64,000 nt of DNA from Xiphophorus maculatus (lineage: Eukaryota; Chordata; Actinopteri; Cyprinodontiformes; Poeciliidae): positions 4,491,103 through 4,555,102 of the forward strand of contig NC_036453.1 in NCBI RefSeq assembly GCF_002775205.1, read 5' to 3'. The position numbers and the translations under genes are program-made. Shown one piece after another: positions 1 to 12,300 of the stretch. Position 1 is the first letter of the stretch; each line of letters begins with the position of its first letter. The notes beneath the pieces are model-generated. The model was given only the letters and a program-made list of their open reading frames with translations, was not told the DNA's origin and did not search any database.

Positions 1-3000
1 GTCCAGGTTTTTATAAAAACTTAACCCTCAGATAGAAAAATGGGAAAATGATCATAAGCAGATTTATGCTAACTCAAACACTGAAAATCATCCTCAGCTC
101 TCTCCAAATTTGAACTATGAATTGGAGTTTTCTGAATTAAAGCTTTGACTCAAACACATAAAGTTGAACCTAATGCCAGCTGACCAACTGCGTTACTTCT
201 TCTGATGTCAATGACCAAATTACACAAAAGTCTGAATAGTTTTTTCATTCTCATTCTTTAAAAATCTTCTGAATTCAATGAAATCCTGCATTGAAAATCC
301 ACACTTCATTACCCAGTCTGTTCTTGATGGCAGTGTGCATTTGTTAGTTTAAAAAAAAGCAGACCACTGGATAATATCATTAAAAGAAAGAGGAGGGGCC
401 TCTGACTGCCCTGTGGTGCAGAGGTTCACCACGGCTGAAAGGCAGCAGCTTGAGGAGGAGGTTAATAACAGAGTGAACAGTTCAGATTAGACGAGGTGTG
501 TCATTTTTCTAGACATTTCCTTTGCATTAGCACTTGAATGGAGACAAGCACAGAGCAGCAATGAGCCACTTCACGCATGCCTGCTGCCTACAGGCGGCCC
601 CCACAGGAAAACAAATGCACAGCTGTTCTAACTGGATACAGCTAGGATGGAGCAGAGCAAGAAACCCAAAAGATGAAGAGGAGGTGGTCAGAAAGGGGGC
701 GGACAGTCTGATGCCCGCTAACCCTAGTCAAGGGTTAGGGGGGCAAAATAGAAACCAGTGCATGTTGTTCTTTTAAGAAGCAGATGCCAGAAATTATTAA
801 GCACAGATTGTGAGACATGTCTTATTACCTTCTGTGAGAAAGAATTTCAAGTTGAGAAAAGGGACAGGCAATAGAGTGTTAAGTAAAAGTTATAAGTCTT
901 TTAAATCAGAAAGTAAAAAAGAAATTTTCAGTTTAGTTTCACATTCAAATTTGGAAGCAACTAATGTTTCCTAACCAATCTAAACACAGGGTACATCTGG
1001 TTTGGGGTTTTTGGTCATTGTCAAAGCTAATGTAAAAGTTGGTAGACATTTGAAAGTCTCTGAAACTAGACGTATTTTTTTTATTGCCATTTTCTTTATG
1101 ATGATAGGATACATGCGGTCAGTTAACAAGACCACACATCACAAATGGTTCTTAAAGCAGTCTCTCTCCAACCACTGAGCACAGTATATTAAGAACTAAA
1201 ACATCTAATGTGGTTATAGAAAGGAGGAAACATGCTTATGTCATCTGCTACATAATGCTAATTCATTCCAGGGTTTATATTTCAGTGGTCACATTACTGT
1301 TTTTGTATCATGTCTGACCTTACATCTACAGAAGTAAACATTCATACTTCTCTTCTTCAATTTATCACTTTGCTAAAGCCACAAACATCAATGTAATTTC
1401 TGGTGGATACACATAATGGAGCAACAAAAAGAAGCACATCATTGTGAAGTGAACAAAAATTATGTTAGATCATATTAACATCATGAAGACAAAGTAACAC
1501 ATCAGACAGGTTAGCAATAACATTGTGAAGAAGTTTATCCAAAGCCTTGAACATTTCATAGACTGTTTTCTATCTATCAACAAAAATGGAAACAGCTGCA
1601 CAAAATATGGAAAGCGTACGGGACAACTGCAGTCCTACCATGAAATAGATATTCACTTGAACTGACAGTCCTGGCAAAAAGATCAGTTCTTAGGAGCTCA
1701 TTGAAACTTTGAAGGAGCTGCTGAATTCCCTTTCTCAAATGGGGATAATCAATTAATGGTCATGCACTCTACAAATTCGCCCTTTAAGATATGATATGGC
1801 AATTTGTATTAGTTAAAAGAAAGTCATAGGTTCACTTTGCCATAAACCATGTCGGGATCACAGCAAACAGGTGGGAAAGGACAATGAGCCAAAGCAATGG
1901 AATAACTAAATAAAATCCTATTTATGTGTTAAATTGTGTCAGTTACTATTTGAGAATCTGTGGCTATACTTAGCTAAAAAACAATTACACTCATTATCCA
2001 ATTTCAAAAGACCCGGTGTAATAATGGTGAAAAATGTTTCTGCAATGTATTCAGGGGGCTGAATACAAATACTTTTTTACAAACAAATAAAATTTTTTGA
2101 AAAGTTGATTTGTTTGAAATGTTTAAAGCAGGGGTCTCAAACTCCAGTCCTCCAGGGCCGCTGTCCTACAGTTTTTAGATGTGCCACAGGTACAAAATCA
2201 GTTCTCCCAGCCTTGCTAATGACCTAATTATTCTATTCAGGTGTGGTGCAGCAGAGGCACATCTAAAAGTTGCAGGATTGTGGCCTGCTCTTAAGTTGTG
2301 TTTTGTGGGAAATTGTGAATGATTTTGTGAAGCTCTGGAAATGTCTTAAATTTAGATTAATGTTAACAAATCAGATATAAGCACTAACACCAACCAGTCA
2401 ATCAGTTTTGTCTCCAAAAAATGTGAAATGTTGCTGTAAAAGGAAATCAATAAGTTAATCAATAGACAAGCAGCTAAACAGAAGCAAAAAAGAAGTACTG
2501 ATCACCAAATGATAACATGAGAAAACAAAATCAACCAATTAATTGTACCAACGTATATACACAGCTAGCTTCACTAGCAAGTCACATACTTTCCTGCTTG
2601 TTTGGAGTTTCACAGTGCCTCCTACTGATGGTTTTAATAGTTTGACCAATGAGGATGGTTATGGTCCTTACATGGAGCTGACCATGGAGCCCCGAGAACA
2701 TTTCACACTTTATAAAAATCCAGATTAAAATATTAATGCATCATGACAGTAATTTATCAGTTAATAAACAGCATTCTCTTAAATCATGATGAAATGATTT
2801 TGAGATTTCACTTATTTAATGTCTACAAGTCATTAAATAACCGATATTTAATATTTAATCTCTATAAGTCTTCTGCTAGCTTCTCTCTGACCTTAGGCTC
2901 TGTAAATTGGTTCGTGCAAAATAAAAGCTTATGTTGAAGAGTTTTAAACCAAAGTTTTAATTGTTGGCTCAACAATTTCAACTTTAATTCAAGCAGAATG

Positions 3001-3895
3001 CCAAACAAATGAAGATGGTATAAAACAGTAGCGGTTCCTTGGTTGCTGATGGACAATGATCTCCTAATTAAACCGTGAAAAGGCCCTTTTACTACCTTGG
3101 GCTCTGCTTTATTTCATATGGTTGGAACTCCATAACTGATTGATTGGTCAAATAATTTATTGAATGATAGACTTAGGATTATAGATCCAAGGTACTTTGG
3201 GGTAATAGATGTATAGACGAAAGAAACCACCCAGCAGGTCAACTATGAAAGCAAAGAGATTAGTCCTAGTCCTGCGGCTTTTGAGTGAAATTGTAGCAAA
3301 AGTCAACAGATAACAATTCATTTAATCACTAATTTATTTTTTTAATTACTGGACCTGAATTATTTTAATTCTATAATATGTTCTGTAGCAGTGAAAGGTT
3401 TCCCCTGTGAGCCTAGAGGAAACACAGATTTATGCTTAAATTCCAAAATTGAAAACAACCATTAAAGCAATATTGAGAACAGCTTCAAAATGCATGTAAT
3501 TCACAGTTCTCGTGTTTACATGAGTGTTTTTATATGATCCTGTGCAGCAGATCCCATCACAGTCAGAAGGGTGCGCCCTGCGCAATTTTCAGCACCAAGG
3601 ACAGCTCTTCCATTCTTTTTCTGAGCAAAGACAAGTTTTATCCCTTTTAAACCGCCGATAGATGAATGCTCAACTATGACAGTTAAAATTCAAGTTACGT
3701 ATTTAAGAACAATTCAATAACAATAAATCACAAACAATAACAAAGCCTCAAACTTAATTGAATTGACTTTATATCTTTACATATTGTCAAGACTTTTGTA
3801 GTAAAATAACTAATTCTTGAAATTCAGATTATATCCATGCATCTTTGTGGCTACATTTCTAATTTCTCAGTAAAGGTTTTCCCTTCTGGCCCTAC
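1..3895 (-). other. fgf13: fgf13 intron (3' of the 1U first exon), no exon recognised
   Basis: If the 1U call at 3896-3926 is right, this stretch is the start of the intron leading to the shared FGF-core exons, which are not in the window. I searched the minus strand for the conserved second exon and did not see it. The sequence is AT-rich, with only short reading frames that lack codon structure. Around 370-480 and 3540-3620 the base composition is more balanced and free of obvious repeats, so these could be regulatory, but a comparison would be needed. A truncated MITE lies at 2129-2285, just after a short stretch at 2045-2100 resembling the end of a teleost Tc1-like element. Confidence 0.4.
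2129..2285. mobile_element. Truncated hAT-type MITE
   Basis: The left end reads caggggtctcaaactccag followed by tcctccagggccg, the terminus of a very common teleost non-autonomous hAT family. The internal part (a 'gtgccacaggt' block, then 'cacatctaaaagttgcagga') fits the same family. The expected right terminus, the inverse of the left, is missing: the sequence stops resembling it after about 2285. No target duplication can be scored. Family assignment is from memory of the consensus. Confidence 0.5.
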
Positions 3896-3926
3896 CTGAG
3901 GTCGATCGACGGAGAGGGAAAGCCAT
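3896..3926 (-). CDS. fgf13: fgf13 alternative first exon, 1U-like (FHF2B)
   Basis: On the minus strand an ATG at 3926 opens MAFPLRRSTS, followed by a single G and a good donor (tcag|gtaggg, intron from 3895). Human FGF13-1U starts MALLRKSYS and also ends in one base of a Glu codon before the common exon, so length, phase and the MA..LR.S.S pattern agree. The exon sits in a local GC- and CpG-rich patch (about 3890-4060) in otherwise AT-rich DNA, as expected of a promoter-linked first exon. FHF proteins are intracellular FGF homologues that bind voltage-gated sodium channel tails; the first exon sets isoform behaviour. The match is short and diverged, so the call is tentative. Another frame runs open through the same region with no known match. 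Confidence 0.5.
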
Positions 3927-6389
3927 GCTGCGCCCGTGGAGCTCCTCCGCGGCCGTGTGCTCATGACTTTCGCACTTCCTGTTGTACGGCACTCCACGCA
4001 CAGAGGCCGAGCTATCGGAGTCCAAACCACAGAAGTCCCCACGGCATTGGATCCATTAAGGCCATGCACGTGGCGTTGAGGGGGGGATCATTAGCAAACA
4101 TTAGAGGCCATTAAGCTGTTGGAACCGGTCATCAATGATTCATTGCCAGATCCCGCTGATCTGGCACAGTCAGAGAGGGATGGAGCCAGCAGGTCATTCC
4201 CAAATCCAAGGATCTATTGACAAGACTCACTGCTTTGTTTCTCAAGGGTTTCTGTGTTGTGTGTAGGAGAAACTATATTTGTAAGGACTCCATCGATCAC
4301 TTCACCTTTTACTTCTAAAACCATGAGAATAGAAATAACAACCCAACACAACATATTGTTTCAACAGTTCATTTAGTTGTGTACTTGTTTGAATTTTGCA
4401 TTATTGCATTATTTTGCATTATTTTCTCCCTTTATATGCAAATTATTTTCTATTAGCCGTCTTAATATCACTAAGTTAGGATTCAGCATGAGTGTTTTCT
4501 GCCTTTAACTGTTATTCCAGTCAAAACCAGTTCAAGTGATACTAACTTACTCACATATACTAAGAGCTGAAATTGTCTTAGAAAATGAGATAAAAGCACA
4601 TTATTTTGTCCTGCTGACGACAGCAACTTTCTGTAGCCCCATAAAGGAGTCTAGATCAATACTTTTATTTTTTTATCTGTCTTTGTACCTGACCATGATA
4701 GAACATCATGTAGTGTTTGATTAAAACAGAAGAAACTTGAAAAATGGACATAAATGAATAAAATCTTTAATAAATAAATCTCAGCAGAGCAGCAACACCT
4801 AAAGTCATATTTTTAAGAAAATGGGGGAAATTGAGCAACGACAGGGCCTGAGCTTCCTGTGGTTAATCATATAGAATGAGCCAAACTCTCTGAGAATCAC
4901 TTTCCAGGTGCTAAGCTCATCTGTCAAACTGCCAAAATATAACAAAATGAATGAGTGTGACACAATGCTTGAAACAAAATGCCAAAAGTCAAACAATGAC
5001 TATTAGTGAAAAAGCAGCAACAGTATAATAAACAAAAAAACCTTCAGAGGACTAATTTAAAAAGATAAGATAATGTGGCTGCTTGGAAGGAAAATAGAAA
5101 GAAGTAGAGGATGACTCAAGATTTTTCCAGAGTACTATATGTCTAACTGTGGCTCTGATGTTTTTTATCTCAATGCTTACATCACATCATATTACACAAC
5201 ATAAAACTGAAATACACACCACTAACACTGCCTCCTCTGACGCAATACAACAAAACAACTTCAAATGCTTTGAGTTTGTCAAAAAATCTTTAAAATGTTA
5301 CATTTTTAAAGGTTAAAACACAACAGTGAGCACATTTCTATGCCGATATTCTGGATTGAAGAGTGTCTGGTGCAGCACAGTCTGCAGCACCAACATAAAA
5401 GCTGTTGAAGGCAGTGAAGCAGGATGTTGCAGGAGAATGTGGAAACTCAGCAGCTTTTACAGTAAAGCTTATAGACGAGAAAAAAAACATGTTATCTGAG
5501 ACAACATCTTTGAAATAACTGTAGCTCTCTTCATAAGGAGCAGCAGCTCCAGAGTAGCAGTTGTTGCATAACTAATATTACAGCTCTAAAATATGAACAC
5601 ATAGCTTTGTTTTGGTTGAAGCAGATTGGTCATTTAAGTTCAGATTTCAAATTTTGTTTTCTGTTTTGTGTCTCTACAGATGCGATTTCAACTCTTCTTC
5701 AAAAACAGATAATTTCTCCAAAAATAGCTCTTTCCCTTGGCAAACGGTCGCAAACAGTAACAATGCCAGCAAGTACATTTTGGCTATAAACAGTCCAGAT
5801 CTGGGCAGATGGCCAACAAACACTCACTGTAGCCTCTTCCAGAAAAAGGTCGCTCCAGCTGATGTTCTACATCAGATTTCTCACAATCATGCTGTCAATA
5901 GAAACGTTTATACACATGTTCAGCCATTAGATGGCGCCGAATTATTAAGTACAAGTACAAGTGAATTATAAGGCAGAGTTTGTAAAAGTTTATATAATGA
6001 AACCCTAAAGCTTTTACAGGAAGAATATGCCAAGCTATTGTTCCTCCAAATGCTTTAGCTCTGATCAGAGATTAACTGGTATATTTACGATTATCTCTTC
6101 CTTTCGGAGAGAAATCTTATTATCTGATCAAACAAATAACTCAACTCTACATAGGAACAATATGAGGTATTAGGCATAAACAAATGCGGCAAATGCGGTA
6201 TGAGGCAAAACAAAATAAATAGCAGTTTTACAGGTTTAGGAGTTATAGCGTTTCCTTTTAAAGGAATTCATATGGCTTTAACTTTTTTCATTTTATATTG
6301 CAGACAAACACAAAGTAATGTGTATTGGTGAAGCAGTAAAAAAATCAACCTGTTCCACAAACAGAAATCAGAAAACTGTGTCATGCATT

Positions 6390-7090
6390 TGTGGTAAACA
6401 ATCAATACTTTGCAGAACCATCTTCCATTATAAGTACAGCTTCAAGTCTTTGGGGATTCGTCTCTTACAGCTTTGCACAACAAGTAAATTAAATATTTGT
6501 TCTTAGAAAATAGCTCAAGCTCAGTAAGATCTGATTTAGAGCATTGTTGAACATTGTTTTTTATTTTTTAGGTTTTTCCATAAATTCTTAGGTGGACTTA
6601 CATTTTGTAATGTTGTAACTTTCAAAAAGCCACAGTCACACTGGTACTGGGAATTTCCTGCCTGTCCTTTATTAAACACACAATTCATCAACCCGACATA
6701 GTCGGGGTGGAGAACTGCTGACAGAGTTTCCACAACCTGTAACTTTACCTCTGACTTAAGGAGATTAATATAAAAGTGAATCTGATGGCCTCAGTCCACT
6801 CTTCAATCAGTCCCTACATACTATTGGAGCATATTGCAAATAAGAATTTGTTCTTAATAACTCAGCTGGTTAAAAAAAAAGCCCAGAGGAGGCTGAACAT
6901 AAATACATGGCAATGTTTTTTGAATTCTTATTTGTGAAAATATTTGAAAACAATGTGTTTCTTCCATTCCACCACACAATTATACACCTCTTTGTGTTGA
7001 TCTATTGAAGAAAATCCATGTAAAAATATCAGTAATCGTTGTAAAGTGAGAGAAAGTGAAAAAGTTCAAGAAGTATTAATAATATTGTGA
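6390..7090. mobile_element. Mosaic of degraded Tc1/mariner-like fragments
   Basis: At 6390-6480 the sequence (atcaatactttgcagaacca, then a block around 'tacagcttcaagtctttggg') matches, in inverse orientation, the C-terminal transposase region of a common teleost Tc1-like element. At 6900-7090 the run with 'ttgaaaacaatgtgtttctt' and 'cctctttgtgttgatctatt' resembles that element's 3' end in plus orientation. The pieces are decayed and rearranged, and I saw no intact terminal repeats or reading frame. Identification rests on remembered consensus sequence. Confidence 0.4.
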
Positions 7091-7969
7091 TGCTTTGTTT
7101 CTTTCTTCCTTTTACTAGTATTTAATTGAAGCAGACAAACAACCCTGAGTCCAACCAAAGCTTTTAAAAACAGAAGTAAGGATTACTGAAGTCCTCTTTA
7201 AGTGTTAAAAATGTGAAAAAACCCCCCGAGATTTATCAAGTTCTAAATTGTCACTGCTGAAGCTTCCTTAGTTACTATTTCTGCTCTCTGACTTAATTTC
7301 CTCTGCATTACGTCTATCTCTCACTCACTGTTCTTCCAGTGAGTCTACTCTAATGTATATATTGATGCAAACTTAATTATGTAAGCTTTTTAAACAATAA
7401 CAAAAAATTAATTGTGAGCACGTGTGTTTTTATCCAAATCTATTCTCAATGACCACTAGTGACCACTAGGAGGAACTGTTGCTACATTTGCTGTCACTGA
7501 GATTGCAAATTATTGGAAAATAATAGGGATAATTTAGCCAGTTTAAGCTAAACAATTGCACCACTACTTAGAGATAAATAGGTTGTTTTCGCATGGATGC
7601 TATAAAATAGAAAACACTGGTTAAGATGAATTAGGTCATAATAAGCAAACTGATTAAATTAGACGTTTTAATATGAACAAATGATTTTGTAATCAAACAA
7701 TCATTTATATACAAACTAATTTACATCTTGAGACGCTAGCTGACGTCATTAGACTTACAGCAAATGTTTGAATGAACATATATATATATTTTTAAAATGT
7801 TTCTAAAAAAATAAATTATATACTTATAAGTCAAATTCTCAGATAATAATTCCTTTTTTTATTTATTTATTTTTTTGACAGGCGCACTGAGTTGAGAACT
7901 GGTGCTACGAAATTAAACCAGATTAATTTGCATGAATGAAGAAGCTCGAGTTGCTGGAAACTCCCTTCT

Positions 7970-7983
7970 GTTTCCATGGCGAT
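7970..7983. promoter_or_regulatory. Possible RFX-type X-box
   Basis: The sequence gtttccatggcgat is close to the palindromic RFX-binding X-box (GTTGCCATGGCAAC), differing at a few positions. It lies in a repeat-free segment with an octamer-like ttgcatga 40 bases away, about 450 bases 3' of the fgf13 1Y-like exon. Similarity to the motif is visible; binding is inference. Confidence 0.25.
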
Positions 7984-8427
7984 GATAGCTTCCCAGTTTC
8001 CACTGCGGGTGGATCCCGCGTTGATGTTTCTGGTGAATGACTGAAGGTGTGTTCACTATGATAATGAGATACTTTAGAGAGGCAGCACTTCATTTTACAG
8101 GAGGTAATCGATAGAGAATATTAATTCCTCAATGATATAGTAAAATTTGAGAATGTGCGTCGTATATTTAATTTAATGTTGTAAAGTAATCCATCATAAG
8201 CTTACAGGATACACAGAAACAAAAAAATAAATCATGGTTCAATATTTTTATCATTTAGCAATAAAACTTTCAAGAAGGTTTTTATCAATTTAATCTCAAA
8301 TACTTGCACCATGTTGTAGATGGTAGAACAAAGAAATAAGCAGAATGCTGAGCTCAGCAGTGTGCAAAAGCATTATCTCATGATCCCTTCTTCTCCAAAT
8401 CATGCATACTAATAATTTACCACTCAC

Positions 8428-8470
8428 CTTTGTTGGCATTATCCTCCTTAACTTTCGATTTTCCGCTCAT
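8428..8470 (-). CDS. fgf13: fgf13 alternative first exon, 1Y-like
   Basis: On the minus strand an ATG at 8470 opens MSGKSKVKEDNANK, followed by one G and a consensus donor (aaag|gtgagt, intron from 8427). Human FGF13-1Y reads MSGKVTKPKEEKDASK and joins the next exon in the same phase. The shared MSGK start, the lysine/glutamate-rich short peptide and the phase make this a fairly secure match. Gene position and orientation also agree: in human, FGF13 lies next to F9 and is transcribed away from it. The exon would supply the N-terminus of an intracellular FHF that binds sodium channels and microtubules. A tetranucleotide repeat lies in its presumed 5' leader (8629-8668). Confidence 0.65.
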
Positions 8471-8628
8471 GGAGCTCCACTTTTCCTGCTCGTAGAATAA
8501 AACTTCGGAGAAAAGGTGCAGCAACGCAGTTTTACTTCTTTATGTTCGCTTTGTATCCCTCGGCTGAAAATACCCAACTCCTCCAGTCCTCCTCCGTCCC
8601 TGCTGTCCCCTCTATGGCTCCGTCCCCT

Positions 8629-8629
8629 C

Positions 8630-8668
<39 letters not shown>
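8629..8668. repeat. (CAGA)n microsatellite
   Basis: About ten uninterrupted cagA-type tetramers lie 160 bases upstream of the fgf13 1Y-like start codon, on the transcript side, so they may fall in the 5' leader or promoter. They create spurious open frames of alternating Thr-Asp-Arg-Gln on the plus strand and Ser-Val-Cys-Leu on the minus strand. Confidence 0.9.
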
Positions 8669-8669
<1 letters not shown>

Positions 8670-9071
8670 TCATCTCTGGATGTCACCATGTGGCTGCAGA
8701 CACACCAACATGCGCGAGCTCTAAATCTGCACGCGCACACGCAGGGAGGGACAAAGAAAGATGGCACGAAACTGTTGAGGGATGCAGATGCAGTTAATGG
8801 TTTTAATGCTGTTTCCAATATGACAGCTCATTCACTGAGGGGAAAATGGGCAGGTTATTGTGTCACCATTACCGTTACTGTCTTTTCTATCTGTTTATTG
8901 CTTAGTGAATGTTCACATAATTTCTTTGTATTACAATTAATATCACGCTAAAACTCAACCAATCCAATTTCCATTTGCAGAAATTATCTCCATATGTGCA
9001 CTGTAAAACACACATTTCGCACTGTACTGCATAGACATTATTAAAAATCATTAGTTTGCAATGTTCTAATC

Positions 9072-9388
9072 CAGTGGTTCTCAAACTTTTTTCAGTGATG
9101 TACCCCCTTAAAAATATAATTTTAGTCAAGTACCCCCTGACACGGGCAAAACATTTTTGGAATAAAAAAGAGGTACAGTGCTGTAAATACCTTGTAAATA
9201 CTGAATATAAAATTCAGTGTATGAACACACATTTATATTTTATCGAACTTTTTACAAAATAATTTTTCCCAAGACTTATTATGAGGAGCCTACTGATTTT
9301 TTAAAGATATTTTGAAAAGCTTCACGTAACCCCTGCAGTACCTCCACGTACCCCCAGGGGTACGCATACCCCCATTTGAGAACCACTG
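9072..9388. mobile_element. Complete hAT-type MITE with 8-bp target duplication
   Basis: The ends are inverted: cagtggttctcaaac at the left and gagaaccactg at the right, with 'gtaccccc'/'gggggta' blocks just inside each end. It is flanked by perfect 8-bp direct repeats ttctaatc at 9064-9071 and 9389-9396, the hAT hallmark. At 317 bp with no coding capacity, it is a non-autonomous copy. The perfect target duplication and well-matched ends suggest a fairly young insertion. Confidence 0.9.
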
Positions 9389-12300
9389 TTCTAATCAATT
9401 CAAACAACTTGTGTTATTGTTATGTTATTGTGTTATTGGTAACAGAATCACGCCAGATAATTTTAATTAAAACTTGACTGAAGATATTGAACCAGTTCTT
9501 AAGGTGACTGTTATGATGTAGAGAAAATCTTAGCTGTGTTAGAGAAAAGATTTACATGATTCCACCAGTAAACATTTTAAGTGTATTACTATTTCAGTGA
9601 CGTTTTATGACTTACACAGATCAGAGATTCTTTTTTGTTTTCTTTTTAATGTGTAGAGTAAGTTGTAAGTATAATTTGACTTTCTTACATAAGTAAGTAT
9701 ATGTTATAGATTTATTTGAATCTTACTATAAGTATCTCTTAACTGTTAAATATTCAGAATTTAAATTAAGATAACTTTATTTAAATTATTAAAATAAAGA
9801 AAACTTGAAAATTGTTCAACAGCTGTTTTACCCATGTAAACTTAGACTAGTAAATGTGATCTTAGTGCAAAATGTGCATAAAGTGAATGCTGAAGAACCT
9901 AGTATTTGCCCCTTTCTTTAGGTCATTGGTGGCAGCTCTAACATGTTTACAAAAATTATCCATAGCTTTGGACTGAGAGAGGAAAACCCTTGTATTTCTG
10001 AGGTTGTCCTATTAATGCAGATCTACTTGCAAATTCAGCAAACCGAATGCAAATTAATTAGTTAATCGATCATTGAAATCAATTTGTGCTGGAAATTTCT
10101 CAACTCTTTCACAAGGCAAAAAACAAGAACATAAATGTATCTGCTGAACCTGGATTTTCAGTGATGAACATCAGCCATGATTGTTAGTCCCTGTGTATAT
10201 GCATACATTAAAAACTATTAGTAGAATAATTTTAAGAATAGTGTTACTGATGAAAAATAACACTTCACATATTTTGCTTTTCTTTCAAGACCATTTTTCA
10301 GAACTGATGTTTTGTCAGATTACTGCAATTATATTTTAAACATGCACATACATTATTTCAGACTCGGGACAACATTAATAATAAATTACCAAGTGCATTT
10401 TTCTGCCTGGTGCTCAGTTAACTCAAACCTATCCAGTAAAAACGTAATGGTTATTGTGCATTTATGCAAATTTGTGATCTAAACCAAAGAATTTCGCTCA
10501 GAAAAAAAAAATAATAATAAAATTGTCTGTTGGGGTCTAACTCACAGCAACCAAAATGTAAGTATAATATTGGTTTGTATCCAGAAAATGAAAAATGTCA
10601 ACATGTACTTTAATTTTCTCAGCTATTCAGTCGTCTTGCAGCTTATTGTCACCAGTGTGCCTATTTTTGGTAGATTTTGGTGCAAATAAAACACAAAACA
10701 CAGATTGCAACAATTAACGGTTTGATGCAGTTTTACTAAAATACTGCATCAAAACAGAAAGCCAAAGAATGACAAACTTATCGTGTTTTGAAATAGGTAC
10801 TTAGTAGCATTGGCTTCAATTATAGAAGAAATTTTGTGAAATTGATTACATTTGGTTCAAATATGCATTCCAATATGTAACGAGTGGAGAAAAACATTTA
10901 TCAAAACTACTACTATTATTTAAAACAATGGTGTCATGTCCTTTAAAGAACTTGACACACATAAATATTCATCTCAGTTAAGTAATTAGGCTGTTATTTT
11001 CCCACTTTGTTGGTGAGGTCCACATGCTATTGAAATGAATCCCTCTAAGCGGTGAAAACAAGACTGATGCATCAAGTCATCTCTGAATTTGACTCATGGT
11101 AACCAACTGTGTGCCAGCAGAGCAGCTGGTCCTCTGCAAGAGTCTCCTTCTGTGGATTAAAAATCCTGGACCATCTTCATGGTTACAACAAAAAGTGTCA
11201 CATCAATCAGCTCCCTGTTCCATCTATCAGAAGATACTTTGGTAAAGTTCGGTTGGAAATTAGAATTTGTAAAAATGTTGTCTGGTGTGTTTTGATTTAC
11301 GCTGCAATACTACGATATTTACTACAGAACTTGGTACAAAGAACATTTAAAAAATGAATTTGGTGGTGGTATAGTGGTGTAGATGTTAGTTGTAGTTATT
11401 TGAGTAAATTTGAATGAAACAAAAAGAAGTTTGATTTAGTTTACTTGAACAAGTATTTCATCTACATCCATTTATGTCAAGTTTTTTTAAAATCATATTT
11501 TAATTTTATTTGTTTTTGTTGGCTCTTTTAATATAATATGCAACTACATTCTTATGGGTTTCATTGAATCCAACAAGCAGATTTCACAGCAGTGATGCAG
11601 TGCTCATAAAATTGTGTAGCCTGGAAGAGATTAGGATCACTGCAGTGATTTTTCAGCTTTTAACCCACTTTTCTCAGCCTCTGTTGGTGTGTTTACATCT
11701 GATATGGCGTCAGCAGTCCATTCCCCCGCAGCTGAGATATTGTGGACATCATTGAATAATCAGATCTCAGGGGGCAGTTGAATCATTACATAATAATTTA
11801 AAGGGGTCCACTTGATCTTCCCAAAAAGTTTCCAGCTTGCAGGATTAATGAATCCATAAACTGGCCTGAGTTGTAATAAACAGATAGATAAAATCCTTAC
11901 TCATCCCACATGACGGAATAAATCACAACAAGGCCGCTGTGGCTGAGGAGCTGCCAGCCCCTGACATTCAGTGATTTGTCTACAGCCGCACCCCGTGTAA
12001 CTCAAACTGTAATCGGACGGCTGTCAGTCGTCGTCTCTGAGCCTGGAGATCGGCTGCCCTTAAATCTCCTCGAGTGAACAGCAGCTGCAGCAGAGGAGTT
12101 TGAAACCAGCGGTTTCTTTCCTGCTGTATTTAAACGGCTCTAAGCTGATTTGCCTGCTCAGATTTACAGCAACATTTGGCTGCTCAGTTTGTGATGCAAA
12201 GATGCATTAGTGGAGCTTATGAATGTTTGTGTATGTACTGTGAGTGCTTTGCAATTCTAGGTTTTATAGTTTAATTTGACAGTGGATTTAGTGAGTATTT

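Larger units (their letters stand above)
3927..8427 (-). other. fgf13: fgf13 intron between the 1Y-like and 1U-like first exons
   Basis: About 4.5 kb without a recognisable coding exon. It would be spliced from transcripts starting at the 1Y-like exon. I looked for the FGF13-1V exon (FRAKCHEIFCC motif) on the minus strand and did not find it. The stretch contains degraded Tc1-like pieces at about 6390-7090 and a repeat-free, moderately GC-rich segment at 7920-8050. The open frame on the plus strand at 5612-5971 has no recognisable domain and no splice context, and is probably chance. Confidence 0.4.

Noticed and set aside
5612-5971. 119-residue plus-strand open frame in the fgf13 intron
   Set aside because: No recognisable domain, no splice or promoter context, composition like the surrounding intron.
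8516-8818. Open frames spanning the (CAGA)n tract
   Set aside because: Frames are held open by the tetranucleotide repeat; the real coding signal here is the 1Y-like exon on the minus strand.
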